From Pseudeuparius sepicola (taxonomy: Eukaryota; Arthropoda; Insecta; Coleoptera; Anthribidae), in NCBI GenBank assembly GCA_963920635.1, contig OY987306.1, forward strand, positions 12,976,001 to 13,040,000: DNA of 64,000 nt, in the 5' to 3' direction. A program made the position numbers and the translations under genes. Positions 1 through 13,100 of this stretch are shown in pieces (the stretch's first letter is position 1; every line of letters starts with the position of its first letter). Below the pieces are notes generated by a model. That model searched no databases and was not told where the DNA came from. It was given only the letters and a program-made list of their open reading frames with translations.

Positions 1-123
1 ATAATGTGCACACTAGTGTAGTATAGCAACAAATCTACAAAAAGCAAGTTTTTAATTGAAACTATAGATAAACAGAATGCGAACGGCTATATACTGAAAT
101 GAATAAATTTATACTTAGCTCAC

Positions 124-220
124 CTTCGGACCCTTCAATGTGTTCTATTAAACGCACCCAGCCCATATTGCAGGTTATTAATACATTTAAAACAGCAAAT
201 AATAATAGAACTTTTGACAT
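124..220 (-). CDS. Possible first coding exon of a secreted protein (partial)
   Basis: On the minus strand an ATG at 220 opens 32 codons plus one base and ends at a good splice donor (CCGAAG then GTGAGC). The peptide starts MSKVLLLFAVLNVLITC, a short basic start followed by a hydrophobic run, as in a signal peptide. Acidic and charged residues follow. The rest of the gene would lie left of base 1, so the family cannot be named. An upstream ATG at 310 would lengthen the start but adds a charged stretch before the hydrophobic core, so the inner ATG was preferred. It could be a chance reading frame. Its orientation would make it divergent from the kinase gene. Confidence 0.33.
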
Positions 221-1079
221 TTTTGTATTTAAACTTTTTATTTTCAACCACTTGCCATAAACTACGACGAGTGAATAACGATTTTTTTCGAACAAACTGG
301 TTGAACTCAATTAGGATAACCTCCGGGAACTTTCATTAACGACTATTATTTGGATACGTAATATATAAATATGTATGAATTCTAAGAGTTGTTTTCAACA
401 AAATAAAATCTCAAAGTGGCTTCCTATTGTTATATTATTTTGTTGCGCAATCGTGTCACGATGCAGAGATCAGTGGTCGTGTTTAGCGAGTGTCCCGGAT
501 TTATCTTGCGCACTCTCCTTACCGAACTTAACTTAACAAGATGATTTGTTATAGGCTCGGAATTCGAAATAAGTATCTCGGAATTTGGATATGTTAAGTA
601 AGAATTCTGAGATATTAACTCGGAATAAACAAAACAATTCAAGTGACCTTTCCACGCCATGAAGAAGTCCCTCAGCTAACAAATAAAATTAATTGCATCC
701 ACTTTTCCAGAAACTAGGAAAACTGGAAAAAATAAATAATTGCGTAATTTCCATAATAATATTTTTTTTATTTTGATCCTTAGACAAAGCGGGCGATAAC
801 AATAATAGGTACCTATGCAATATGCAATATTGGGAGGGAAGAAGGATTTTTCCCTGGTGAGTTTTGTGGGCTTATCCAAATTTTATATGAATATATCGGT
901 GAACTTCACCAAAGCTGAATTGTTATGCAATTATTCCTAGTGCTAGCTACCATTCCAGAAACACGGAAAAAATGATATTCGAACCTGTCTGCATTAAAAA
1001 AATATCTACTTTGGTGAAACAATATTAAAAGTACTGTTTTGTATACTAAGAGCATAATTGACAAAATCCGCTACCAATG
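221..1079. other. Non-coding stretch, no gene seen
   Basis: AT-rich sequence with no convincing coding frame, RNA gene or clear repeat. If the exon at 124-220 is real, its promoter and 5' UTR would lie in the first few hundred bases here, but no core promoter element stands out. Confidence 0.4.
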
Positions 1080-3364
1080 TACAGCGTGTCCCAAATAGTT
1101 TGTCCTACCCCCTGGGTCTCAGGAACCGTAAGAGATACGAAAAAAACTTGAATACAAAAGTTGTACGGTTGGCACTGGATGTAACCTCTCTTTTATTTTC
1201 ACATATACAGGGCGATTCGTATTTGCAGGACAAAAATAAAATATTTAGATTTTGACAATTGCATTAATCCTTTGGAATATTTGCATTCTCCATGAAATTT
1301 TCTACAGAACCGTTTTTTTGGTTTGTATTTTGGATGCAGCGTTGCCAAGATATCGAATTTTTCTTGGAGTTTAGGGACTTCGTGGAGGTTATGGAAACTG
1401 AATGCTGTATCTTTATTTTAATAGATATCAAAGATATATTTTAGCCGAAGTATGACAGCACAATCGTGTGTGGTGTGGTATGTCGAAATTGGTTTTTGCA
1501 TATACAGTGTGTTCATAACAGGCTCTCAAAATCGGATAACTTCAAACAGCAATAACTTATTTTTTCAAACGGAATGACCCATATTTCTATAGTTTGTTGG
1601 ATGCCGGCGTCCAAGCCCCACATTTTGTGTAAATAACATTCTATACCAAAAACTACCCGTTTTCCAGATATTTAGTATTTAAGAAAATTTCTTTGCATTT
1701 TTCATTCAGGTGAGAAGGTTTTATCAAGCAAGCCATAACTATTTTTCCAGACAGTGGCAGAAATAATTGTCATTTTAGATAATACGGGAAATAAAATTCC
1801 TATACCCGTATACAGTATGTCCACGGATAGACATCCCAAGAGGACAAATGAACCAAAAATTTCATTTTTCGACAAAAAGTCATTCTTGATAATAGTTTCT
1901 GCTTCTCAAAAAAAAATGGTCCACGAAGAGAATTTTCGACTTTTTTATACAGGGTGTCCAAAAAATACAAAAACATAAAATGCTGTCAAGAATAAACTGC
2001 ATTTATTTTTAAAAATATCAAAAACTTTTGCTTAGAAAAGTTGTTTGGAATTAAAAGATGTGTCCGATTATCTCTTTTCAAAAAAATTAGCCAACTCCGT
2101 TTTTTTATTTCCAAGTGTGAAACTCCTTTGTGTTTAAAATTATCAAAAATATTTATTTAGAAAAGTTGTTTAGAATTAAAAGACGTGTCTGATTGTAACT
2201 TTTTAAGCAAATCGGACGACTTTGACTTAAATGGGTAAAAAATTACCCTCTGACACGTCTTTTAACTCTAAACAACTTTTTTAAATAAATATTTTTAATA
2301 TTTTTAAAAACAAAGGAATTTCACACTTGGAAATAAAAAAAATCGGAGTTTGCTGATTTGTTTGAAAAGTGACAATCGGACACATCTTTTAATTCTAAAC
2401 AACTTTTCTAAGTAAAAGTTTTTGATATTTTTAAAAATAAAGGCAGTTTATTCTTGATCGCATTTCATATTTTTGTATTTTTTGGACACCCTGTATAAAA
2501 AAATCGAAAATTCTCTTCGTGGACTATATTTTTTCGAGAAGCAGAAACATTTATCAAGAATGACTTTTTGTGGAAAAATGAAATTTTTGGTCCATTTGTC
2601 CTCTTGGGGTGTCTATCCGTGGACATTCTGTATACGGGTATAGGAATTTTATTTCTCGTATTATCTAAAATGACAATTATTTCTGCCACTGTCTGGAAAA
2701 ATAATTATGGCTTGCTTGATAAAACCTTCTCACCTGAATGAAAAATGCAAAGAACTTTTCTTAAATACTAAATATCTCGAAAACGGGTAGTTTTTGGTAT
2801 AGAATGTTATTTACATAAAATGTGGGGCTTGGACGCCGGCATCCAACAAACTATGGTAATATGGGTCATTCCATTCGAAAAAAATAAGTTATTGCTGTTT
2901 GAAATTATCTGATTTTGAGAGCCTGTTATGAACACACTGTATATGCAAAAACCAATTTCGACTTACCACACCACACACGATTTTGCTGTCATACTTCGGC
3001 TACAATATATCTTTGATATCTATTAAAATAAAGATAGAGCATTCAGTTTCCATAACCTCCACAAAGTCCCTAAATTCCAAGAAAAATTCGATATCTTGGC
3101 AACGCTGCATCCAAAATACAAAACAAAAAAACGGTTCTGTAGAAAATTTCATGGAGAATGCAAATATTCCAAAGGATTAATGCAATTGTCAAAATCTAAA
3201 TATTTTATTTTTGTCCTACAAATACGAATCGCCCTGTATATGTGAAAATAAAAGGGAGGTTACGTCCACTGCCAACCTTACAACTTTTGTATTCAAGTTT
3301 TTTTCGTGTCTCTTACGGTTCCTGAGATCCAGGGGGTAGGACAAACTATTTGGGACACGCTGTA
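1080..3364. mobile_element. Giant palindromic element with five concentric terminal motifs
   Basis: The left end TACAGCGTGTCCC is mirrored by GGGACACGCTGTA on the right, and the arms stay inverted-complementary almost to the centre near 2222. Motifs of the form TACAG(G/T)G recur as mirrored pairs at 1080/3364, 1206/3238, 1503/2941, 1810/2632 and 1948/2495. All five pairs have nearly the same midpoint. The short reading frames in the two arms are mirror images and are not genes. It lies just upstream of the kinase gene. Palindromic arms with short ends beginning at TA fit a non-autonomous DNA transposon of the Tc1/mariner kind; that assignment is inference. Confidence 0.85.
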
Positions 3365-3365
3365 C

Positions 3366-3815
3366 CTAATCAGTACCTAGGTACCTATATTTTCACATAA
3401 TTTTTTAAATTTATTATGTAGGTAATTAGAGAGCGACATATTAACACTTTTTGTAACCATTCTCAATTACTCAATCGCCCCTCTCAATTATGGTCAATCA
3501 GGGTGATTGTTCAGTATTTAGAAAAATATGAAAAAGCTAAGAACAAAGTACCTTTATGTGTAAATAAGATACTATCAACACCCGGTGTACAAAAATCGGA
3601 CAAAATAAGATGCTTTTGGGTCTTTTGAGCATAAGCAGAAGTTTTTATGAAGAATAACTTTTTTTTCATAAATCCATAAATGAATAAGACTTTTCCCTCT
3701 TTGGGAGTCCATGGACATGGACACACACTGTATAAATAATAGACCTCCTTCACAAAACCATATCACTTACCCCCTGTATTTGCCCTCTATACACGCGAGT
3801 GGTAAAGAAATAATC
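3366..3815. repeat. Upstream spacer with half of a hairpin element
   Basis: Contains a TAGGTACCTA-rich string near 3380 and a single-armed sequence at about 3585-3735 ending in ACACACTGTATA. That end and the nearby text 'ggactcccaaagaggg' resemble one arm of the hairpin at 19043-19561. No partner arm was found. The kinase promoter may lie in the last few hundred bases before 4012, but no TATA box or initiator could be assigned. Confidence 0.4.
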
Positions 3816-4011
3816 GATACTTGGAAGGTCGACTTCAAACAAATACGTTTATAGGTATATCAACATCAACTACAGTACACAAATCTGTTTATACCGTTTT
3901 ACTGCTCCATTTCCCTTTTAAACGTTATTTGCAATTATGCTCAAGAGGTAGCATTTATGAAAATGTGAATAATGGGATGAGGTTCTGTGATTTTAAGTTT
4001 AAACCCTGAAA

Positions 4012-4167
4012 ATGAATCGTTATACAATACTGCATCAACTTGGTGATGGGACCTATGGATCTGTAGTTCTAGGCCAACGAAGGGACACTGGCGAAAAAGT
4101 GGCAATAAAGCGGATGAAGCGAAAATATTATTCCTGGGATGAAGCTATGAGCTTAAGGGAAGTCAAG
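4012..4167 (+). CDS. Kinase exon 1 (start, ATP loop, VAIK)
   Basis: Starts at the ATG in the context gaaaATGAAT and codes 52 residues containing GDGTYGSVV and VAIKRMK. It ends LREVK at the donor AAG|GTGAGA, phase 0. Reading on past the donor gives about 30 meaningless residues and then a stop. An in-frame stop lies just upstream, so this ATG is the natural start. Confidence 0.9.
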
Positions 4168-7100
4168 GTGAGAATTATTAGAGAGGTACGTGGCATATGT
4201 GACACTTTCTTTTTGACATTGACACATATTTGGTATTATTATTGGTCATTCTTTGATGACTAGGTAGGTACCATAGACCTAAAATAAACTGTGCTATAGA
4301 TACACGGTGGTTAGCGCAAAATCAAAAGTCCACCCAGTGGCACAGCCAGGATTTAGAATTAGGGGGAGTTCACAGATAAAGAAAAATTCCCACTAAAAGA
4401 TTCCCACTCACATATTATTACCGATCTACAGAGAGTCCCGAGGATAAGCGAAACATAAGAGGCGTGAAACATTTTTTTTTTCTTTTTGGCAATTTTTATC
4501 TTTAGGCAAGGTGCCTTCTGAACAACTTTTTTCTTTAATAAAATGTTCACATATCTTGCACATGAAAGGTAATTTGCCTATTGAAAAGATTAAAAATTGA
4601 CCAGAAATGGAAAAAATCAAAGTAGGCCCATTTCTCAAATTTAAATTTTTATTGTGAACATTAAAATTTCTTAATAAAATTTTCCCTATCTTACACAGAA
4701 AAGGCACTTTGCCTAAATTGCTTTCAAATGGAGCAGGGTGGGACCCCAAATGGTCAAATTTCAACTCATTTATCCTGGGTATGTATATAAGGACTAAGTA
4801 TATGGCATATTCCATTTACGCTATGAGGGAAAAATTAAGGGAAACATATAATATAGTCTTTAAAAATATGATATATAGGTTGTCCCAGGTTTTTTTATCA
4901 GGACTTTGACATTTTGTAGAAAAATTCATTGTAAGGTGGGTGGTGGGTTATTCATATAAACCTAGGTCCTAAAGTTCTTTGTTTCTGAGAGTTGTAGTTC
5001 TCTTTTTAAAATTAAATTATGGCAATATCACCCAAAATAATCAAGCTGCTGAACCGAAATTTAGCACTGCAGTGTTTTTGGGGATGGAGAATAATCTGAA
5101 AATGTAAATTTCTATGTATCTCACAGAGGGAGCCACTTGCTCTATTTTTGGATGGTGATGGTGCTTTGACTCGTAACTTTTTCGAGGTTATCTTTTTGGT
5201 CTGGCTGGTCCATTATTTTAGTACATCTTTTTATTGTGAAACAAAAAGGTATTCTTGTTTCATAATGATAAAATCAACCGATTGCATTGAAATTGACAAA
5301 ACGTGCCCCAATAAAAACACCTGTCAACTCCAACATCCGACATAAAATTTTCGCCTACCGCTTTCAAATCCTACAGATCAACTGTATAGTCAAAATGATG
5401 AAAAAAATGCGAAATGGACATTGGTCAAAACATCACTGGCTTTCTTGAACTAGAGTGTTTAGGGCTGGATCTAGAAAATTTTCTAAGGTGGGAAAAGTTG
5501 TAAATTACCGCCCCCGTCCCATTTAATTTTTTTACAAATATTATTAATATGTATGTATTCAAAAATGAGGCATTAGATTTTACTTTTACAATCTATTTAT
5601 ATGGATATATTATGATCTTAGTCTCTTAGTAGAAATTTAAAAAATATAGAAATAAAAAAACTCTGTCATTTAATTATTGTGTCTATATTTTTAACACCAA
5701 AACGTTATGTACCAAATTAATAGTATTAGGTAAGTAGGTAAGACAAATAAAGAATATAAATATCTACAACTAAAAATTAAACTTTCGTGCTTTTTTCCAG
5801 CAAACTTATCAAATACTTCTTCAAAATCTACTTCTGGGTCAAAATTGCTTTTTATTGGAAGGAGTAATAATAATAATTCTCACCCTCACAATACTCCAAA
5901 CTAAGAGTACCCCAGAAGCAACCACATGCTTGTGCGGGTGAGAGTGCAAGACCAGATAATCAAGTAACAACTTTTTCAAGTAAAACTTTTTGATATTTTA
6001 ACAAATAAACCCATTTTTGGCAATATATTTTTTTAAATGTAATTTTTGACAAATAACGAAAGTCACATGACCACGTTTGAGTGAGTCATTTTTCATCTTT
6101 TTTCAAGCAAAACGTCACCCCAAAATTAAATTTCAAAATAAAACATTAATTAAAAATTTCCCCCCTATGGTGGGAACTTTTTGGAGGACACTGTATATGT
6201 TGAATGTCCTTATTAATCTCAACAACTTTTGTAGGAAAAGATTTTCTATATCTTTTATTGTTTTTTTCTAATCATTTTCCGAAATCTAGCTAGTCCAGAA
6301 ATTATTGAAGAGTATGTTAAGGTGCCTTGCGTATCCTTAAATTTATTAAACTGGAATATTTTTTAAATTTTTAAATTGTGCTTGTTACTAACTTGTTTGC
6401 TATTATTGTTTGTTACAATTTAAAATATACAGGGTGAATCAGTTTTTTGTAGCACTTTAACAGGTGATAGATCTTCAACTTTTTCGTATAAACTTATATC
6501 TTTTTAAGGCCTTAGAAAAAAGTTACAGGGTGTTAAAGTTGGAAAAAATATGCGGACTTTATTGAATATTTACCAAACTGGTTGAGATATTTAAGTCATA
6601 TTTGGTATACATTAAAACGGCATGGGTTAGCATAAAACCTGTTAATATCGAACATCTTGCACAACCAGTGGCGGAGAAGTGGGTAATTGGTAAAATTATT
6701 TTTAGAAAAAAATGAATCACCTTTGTATTTTAACAAAAGGTATTGAATTTTTTATGTAGATTTTAATTGTAGACAAAAATGTCCTCTTGGTATTTGTCGG
6801 CATGTGTTATAGTTTAATGGCAAATTTCATTTTTTTGTATTATTTCGGGGTATTTGTGAAAAATTATCTAAAAAATTTGCTCCATAAATAACACTTAAAG
6901 TAGAAAAAACGTGTTTCTCATTTTAAATAAAGTAACTTTTTCCAATAAACTAACCCATTCAAGGTTTTACTTTTCAAGATACAGAGCATCTTCCTTATGT
7001 TTTAGACCCTGTAACTTCAAAAGTATAGCCTTAAATAGGTAAGTTTATTGGAAAAAGTTACTTTATTTAAAGTAGCAAACACATTATTTCTACTTTAAGT

Positions 7101-10100
7101 GTTACTTATGGAGCAATTTTTTTTAGATAATTTTCAGAAATACCCCGAAATAATAAAAAAAAATGAAATTTGCCGTTAAACTAGAACACATGCGAACAAA
7201 TACCAAGAGGACATTTTTGTAGGCAATTAAAATCTACATAAAAAATGCAATACCTTTTATTACAATACAAGGTGATTCTTTTTTTTTCTAAAAATAATTT
7301 TACCAATTACCCACTTCTCCGCCACTGGTTGTGCAAGATGTTCGATATTAACAGGTTTTATGCTAACCTGTACCTTTATAGCGTATACCAAATATGACTT
7401 AAATATCTCAACTAGTTTGGTAAATATTCAATAGAGTCCACATAATTCTTACAATTTTAACACCCTGTAACTTTTTTATAAGGCCTTAAAATGATATAGT
7501 TTATAGAAGAAAGTGCGGTTATCTTTTGAAGATCTATAATCTGTTAAAGTCCTGCTACAAAAAATTGATTCACCCTGTATACAGGGTGAGTCACATCTAA
7601 AGGCAGAGCCGAAAACACAAGGTGGAACTCGCTAAAATAAGCACATATGCTTAATAAACATTAGCCCAAAAAAGCTTGGTTCTCCATATACAGCGTGTTG
7701 AAAATTTTCCAAAAATAACATAATTTTTTTAATTTCTTTCGAATTCCAACCAAATTTGGTACACATTATACACTGGACGGTTGCCATTTTGTGGAATAAT
7801 TTTACCCCGTTCCGATCACCAGCGGCGTAGGTACAAATAGTTACTGTAAATAATTGTAGAAAAAAAGTAGTACGGCCCTGTGCAAAACCAAAAATTTTTT
7901 TGGATAGCCCATTTAATTTGGAATAAAAAGTGCCTCTTGGTATTTTTTTATTTCTGGTACAGTTTCTTCGTAATTTCGGATTTTTTAAACTAGTGTCAAG
8001 GTGATTATGCTGGCATTTAAAATAAAATTCTTTGTATCTACGCCGCTGCTCATCTGAACAGGGCCAAATTATTGCACAAAATGACAACCCATAATATGTA
8101 TAAAATAATTCCTAAACGAGCTAGAAAAAAATTAAAAATATTTGGAAAAAACACTCTGTATATGGAGAACCAAGCGTTTTTGAGCTAATGTTTATTAAGC
8201 ATATGTGCTTATTTTAGCGAATTCTACCTTGTGTTTTCGGCTCTGCCTTTAGATGTGACTCACCCTGTATATACAGGGTGTCCCGTGAATAATGGTCCAT
8301 AGAGCAACTGCACATATTTGGGGCAAAAATATGTCGATTGAGGCTAATATGCCTTACAGAAATGTTGCTTGTTTAAGAGATACAGGGCGTTGAAGTTTAT
8401 TTTTTGAAATTGAATTATGGCTACATCTCCCAAAATAATGGAGCTGCTGAACTGAAATTTGGCACTGCTGTGTTTTTGGGGATGGAGAATAAGCTAAAAT
8501 ATCAATTTTGCTGTATCTCACAGCGCTGTTTTTGGATCGTGTTTTTACTCCTAACTTTTTGAGGTTATCTTTTTGATGCTGAAAGTCCATCATCTTAAGG
8601 TATCTTTTCATTCTGCAACAAAAAGGTACTCTTATTTCATAACGATAAAATCAACCGTTTGTGTTGAAATTGGCAAAATGTGCCCCGAAACACCTGTAGA
8701 CTCCAACATTCGAAAAATAAAATTTTTACCTGCTACTTTCAAATGTTACAGATTCACTGTACTATTTAAAGTGAGCAAAAAAATGCTATGAACAATGTAC
8801 CTACCAAAAATGTTTTGTTTTCAAAATGGAATGGATTGAAACTTGGCAAAATTTGGACACTCTATTTCAAGAAAACGAATGGTGTTTCGACCAATGCCCA
8901 TCTGGCATTTTTTTCTTTATTTTGAATGTACAGTCAATTTGTAACATTTGAAAGCGGTAGGTGAAAATTTTTATGTTTTGAATATTGAAGTCAACAGGTG
9001 TTTTAGGGCACGTTTTGGCAATTTCAATGCAAATGGTTGATTTTATCGTTATGAAACAAGTACCTTTTTGTTGCAGAATGAAAAGATGCCTTAAAATGAT
9101 GGACCTGCAACATCAAAAAGATAACCTCAAAAAAGTTAGGAGTAAAAACACGATCCAAAAACAGCGCAAGTGGCACTCTCTGTGAGATACAGCAAAATTG
9201 ATATTTTTAGCTTATTCTCCATCCCCAAAAACACAGCAGTGCCAAATTTCAGTTCAGCAGCTTCATTATTTTGGGAGATGTAGCCATAATTCAATTTCAA
9301 AAAATGAACTTCAACAAACAACATTTCTATAAGGCATATTAGCCTCAATCGTCATATTTTGGCCCCAAATATGTGCAGTTGCTCTATGGACCATTATTAA
9401 CTGGACACCCTGTATATTCCAGTTGCATAAATTTAAGGGCGCACAAGGCACCCTAATATACTCTTCAATAATTTCTGACTATCGATTGTTTCCATGGCGA
9501 GGCAGACTTCGGAAAATGATTAGAAAAAATCCTTTTTTTACATATTTGACCCTGTAGGTTTTGAACAATAAAACATACCGAAAATCTTTTCCTATAAAAG
9601 TTGTTGAGAATGATAAGTACTTTGAATATATATGGAAAAAATTGTATGTTTCTGGGAAAATAATATCGATGACGCCATAGCGGCCATTTTTCCAAACGTC
9701 AAAACACTAATTTTCAGTTATAATTGGACCTTATTTTGAGTTTTAAATTAGCACCTTTTAAAAGATTTGTAGATTGATCCTTAAACGCAGCAAGCTCTTG
9801 TAAAAAATCTTCGGCGTTTAAATCTCTGTTATATTTTAGAGCTAGAGCCACTATGTTTTAGATACATTGAACTTAATTGGCTTAGTTCGTGTCCATTTAA
9901 AAAAGAAAAATAGGAATTAAGTTTATTTTCACTTGTCATTCTCTTTGTAATTTCTACAATGCATGGAACCTTGAGTTATTGGAGTGTTTCGACAGTCATT
10001 CAGTACTATAAGAAATTTCTTCAATAAAAGATATGATGTTTTATAAAAAAAAATAGTAAGGCAGTGTCCACTGTCCGCTGTTTTGCCGCCCCCTTAAGAT

Positions 10101-13100
10101 GCAAATGGAGACAAGCACACCCCCTTGCCCCCCCTAGATCCGGCCTTCGGGTGTCCAAATTTTGTCAAATTCAATCCTTTCCATTTTGAAAGCGAATAAT
10201 TTTTATTTCATTGTTCATAGGATTTTTTTCTTACTTTTAATGGTACAGGTGATCTGTAACATTTGAAAGTGGTAGGTGAAAATGTTATGTTTTGATATGT
10301 TGGAGTTAATGGGTGCATTGGGGCACGTTTTATCAATTTCAACACAAACGGTTTTAACAAGAGAACCATTTTGTTGCAGAATGAAAAGATGGATAAAATT
10401 ATGGACCTGCAAGACCAAAAAGATAATAAAAGATATCTCAGAAATTAAAAACTTTAGGGACTATGTTTATATGAGCAACCCACCTTATAATGAGTTTTTG
10501 TACAAAAAAACCTGGGACACCATATATAATACAGGAGAAGTTACTTTTCACTTTTTCTATTAGAGTTAAACACTCAACATTCCGATTATTACATAAATCT
10601 AGAGTACATAACCTACTCGAAAACGCACCGCCCGCAGCGGCAACCCACCATTTCATAAAGGCAAGTAAGGGCCGACGCTTTGCATAAGTGTGATCGTGAA
10701 TAGTGAATACGCTCATAGAAGGAACGTATTCGCAAACAGACTGCCCTTAGTATGAAGTCATGCGGTGTCTGAAGTCATCTCAGACGGTAGCTAAAATTTC
10801 GTTTACTAAAGTGCTAAAACTAAATAAGAAACATTTTTCACTTTTCATTTCCACCCCTTCCCCTGAAGCAACCCGAGCCATTCTATTGTAGGTATAAGAA
10901 GGCAAGATACGTGTACATACAACATTTCCTACCTACGCCTACTTACCAAAATATCTCAAAATGTTAAAAATTCCAAATTTTACTTTTCTCAAACTATGTT
11001 TTACTTCTATTTGAGAATGATCTACAGTGTCACACATTTGTTTTGGGTAACCCTGTAATAACATTTTTAATTTTCTGATTTTACCCTGTTTTTTTTTAAA
11101 TTGCAGAGCTTGATAAAGGCCTACTATACCATGCTCTAGGAGCAAAATTTTAATAAATCACCTTAGCGAGTTTTTTTAGAAAAATCCGTGCACGCCACTG
11201 GATTCATCACCCCTCAAAACGGGCTTGTATCAAATTTTACCAACAACGATTTAAGCACATTTTTGGAAACCGATCCCGTTTTATTGAAAATTTTATTTAC
11301 ACGTTGCACAGTAGTTCGACTTGCGGTCTATCTATGTCTGATATTAAATTCTCTCGCAGATTCTCTTGCCGAATACTGTTCCAACAAGAACAATTTCAAT
11401 TTATTTAAATTTTCCATCATTAATAAATAATAAACTGTAATATCCATTTAGACTTTAATTTGTCAAGTTTGACAATTAAATATTTCAATTCGGTGACTAG
11501 ATTGTAAAATAAATTTGAGAATATTTAAAAGTAGTGTGCATTTTTAATTTTTCGACGAAATCGTAATTACCTACTCAAAATTTTTTGGTAAAATTTGGGA
11601 CAGGCCCGTTTTGAGGGCTGCCGAATCCAGCGGCCTGCACAGTTATTTTTCTAAAAAAAGTCCCTAATGGGATTTATTAAAATTTTGCTCCTAGAAATTG
11701 GCATATAGTAGGCCTTGGATTTTGTATGAAATAGGTCATTTTTGCACTTTATCAAGCTCTCAAGTTAAAAAAATCAAGTCAAATTGCACAATTAATAAAC
11801 TTTTCACAGAATGATCCAAGAACCAATGTACACTGTAGAAGTAGAAAAGAATATATTTTTCTGTACATTTTTCGTTCGTTTTTCAGTCACTGAAGAAACT
11901 CCACCATTCTAATGTCGTCAAATTAAAAGAAGTAATTAGAGAAAACGATGTTCTTTATTTTGTATTTGAATATATGCAAGAAAATTTATATCAACTGATC
12001 AAGGATCGCAGAGTGCCTTTACCAGAAGCCACTGTAAGAAATATGTTATTTCAGGTAAGTGCCATGTTAGCAAAACAACAAGAGGTAGAACTTTAATGAA
12101 ATGAAAACTAATAGACCAAAAGCATAAAACCTAAAAATTACCCCAAAATGGTAATTTTGCAAGAAACCTGGCGACAACGATCCATGTTTTCCTGTTCAAA
12201 TAGATTGCTGAATAATTCTTTGACATTGACGAGTATAGTATCTGATATCTTCACTTCATGAAAAACTTAAGTATTGATCTTGTATTAGTGCTTATTGATA
12301 CAAAAAGGGTATATTTTCTATTAAATAATTTAGAGGTAGATTACATTGATCAATAAAACGTCTGTTGATGTCTCAAGGATTATTGTAAGCCGTCTCAGTT
12401 TATTCCAAACAGTAAAATTTAGATATATATAGGGTGAGTCTGAAATAACTGGCATCCTTTTTTTGGCTAAGAGAGATGGTCATTCTGAACAACTTTTCTT
12501 AATAAATTTTTTTCCTATCGCCAAAATTTTTCTCTAATTTACCAACATTTATTTCATACACAGCGAATAGAATAGCGTAAACTCAGTTTCAAAATACTAT
12601 ACTAGTTGATGATTTACTATTTTCTACTCGGTTGTTGGCAGGGCGCCAGTGTCGTGTTTTCATAGAGGGGGGATTTTGAGGGGATGAATTATAGAAAAAT
12701 CTCGACGCTAGGAAAAAAAATTATTAAGAAAAGTGGTTCAGAATGACCATCTCTATTACCCAAAAAAGGATACCAGTTATTTCAGACTCACCCTGTATAT
12801 AACAAAAATACATGGGTATTTTCATTTTATTAGGTCTCAGGTTACTAATAGAATGCTAATAGAAAACGAACCAAAATTCAGAAATAAGTAATTTCACTTT
12901 TCTATTCCAGATCCTACAAGGATTAGCATTTATTCACCGGCATGGATTTTTTCACAGAGATCTCAAACCAGAAAATATCCTTTGCTCGGGCCCCGAGCTT
13001 GTTAAAATTGCTGATTTCGGGTTGGTCCGTGAAATAAGATCGAGACCTCCTTACACAGATTATGTATCAACCAGGTGAGGTTCTAGGCACTTATAATGCT

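Larger units (their letters stand above)
4874..10528. mobile_element. Large composite inverted repeat enclosing three complete palindromes
   Basis: The left arm begins near 4874 with 'ggttgtcccaggttttttt' and the right arm ends near 10528 with 'aaaaaaacctgggacacc'. Matching inverted text continues inward to about 5470 and 10140. A second arm pair follows (about 5480-6425 against 9415-10130; for example 'aattattgaagagtatgtta' near 6300 is mirrored near 9470). Inside sit three head-to-tail palindromes (6428-7579, 7580-8269, 8272-9414). The outer arms belong to the same family as the third of these (shared strings such as 'tttttggggatggagaata'). The arms are diverged and indel-rich, so this is an old element with later insertions. 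Confidence 0.75.

Noticed and set aside
1754..2689. Two near-identical 74-residue frames on opposite strands
   Set aside because: They are mirror images within palindrome arms, with no domain and no splice partners.
4012..4263. 83-residue open frame continuing exon 1 of the kinase
   Set aside because: The last 31 residues lie beyond a good splice donor and do not match kinase sequence. The exon was ended at 4167.
7632..8087. 151-residue frame on the minus strand
   Set aside because: Lies inside the palindrome at 7580-8269, shows no recognisable motif and has biased, low-information composition.
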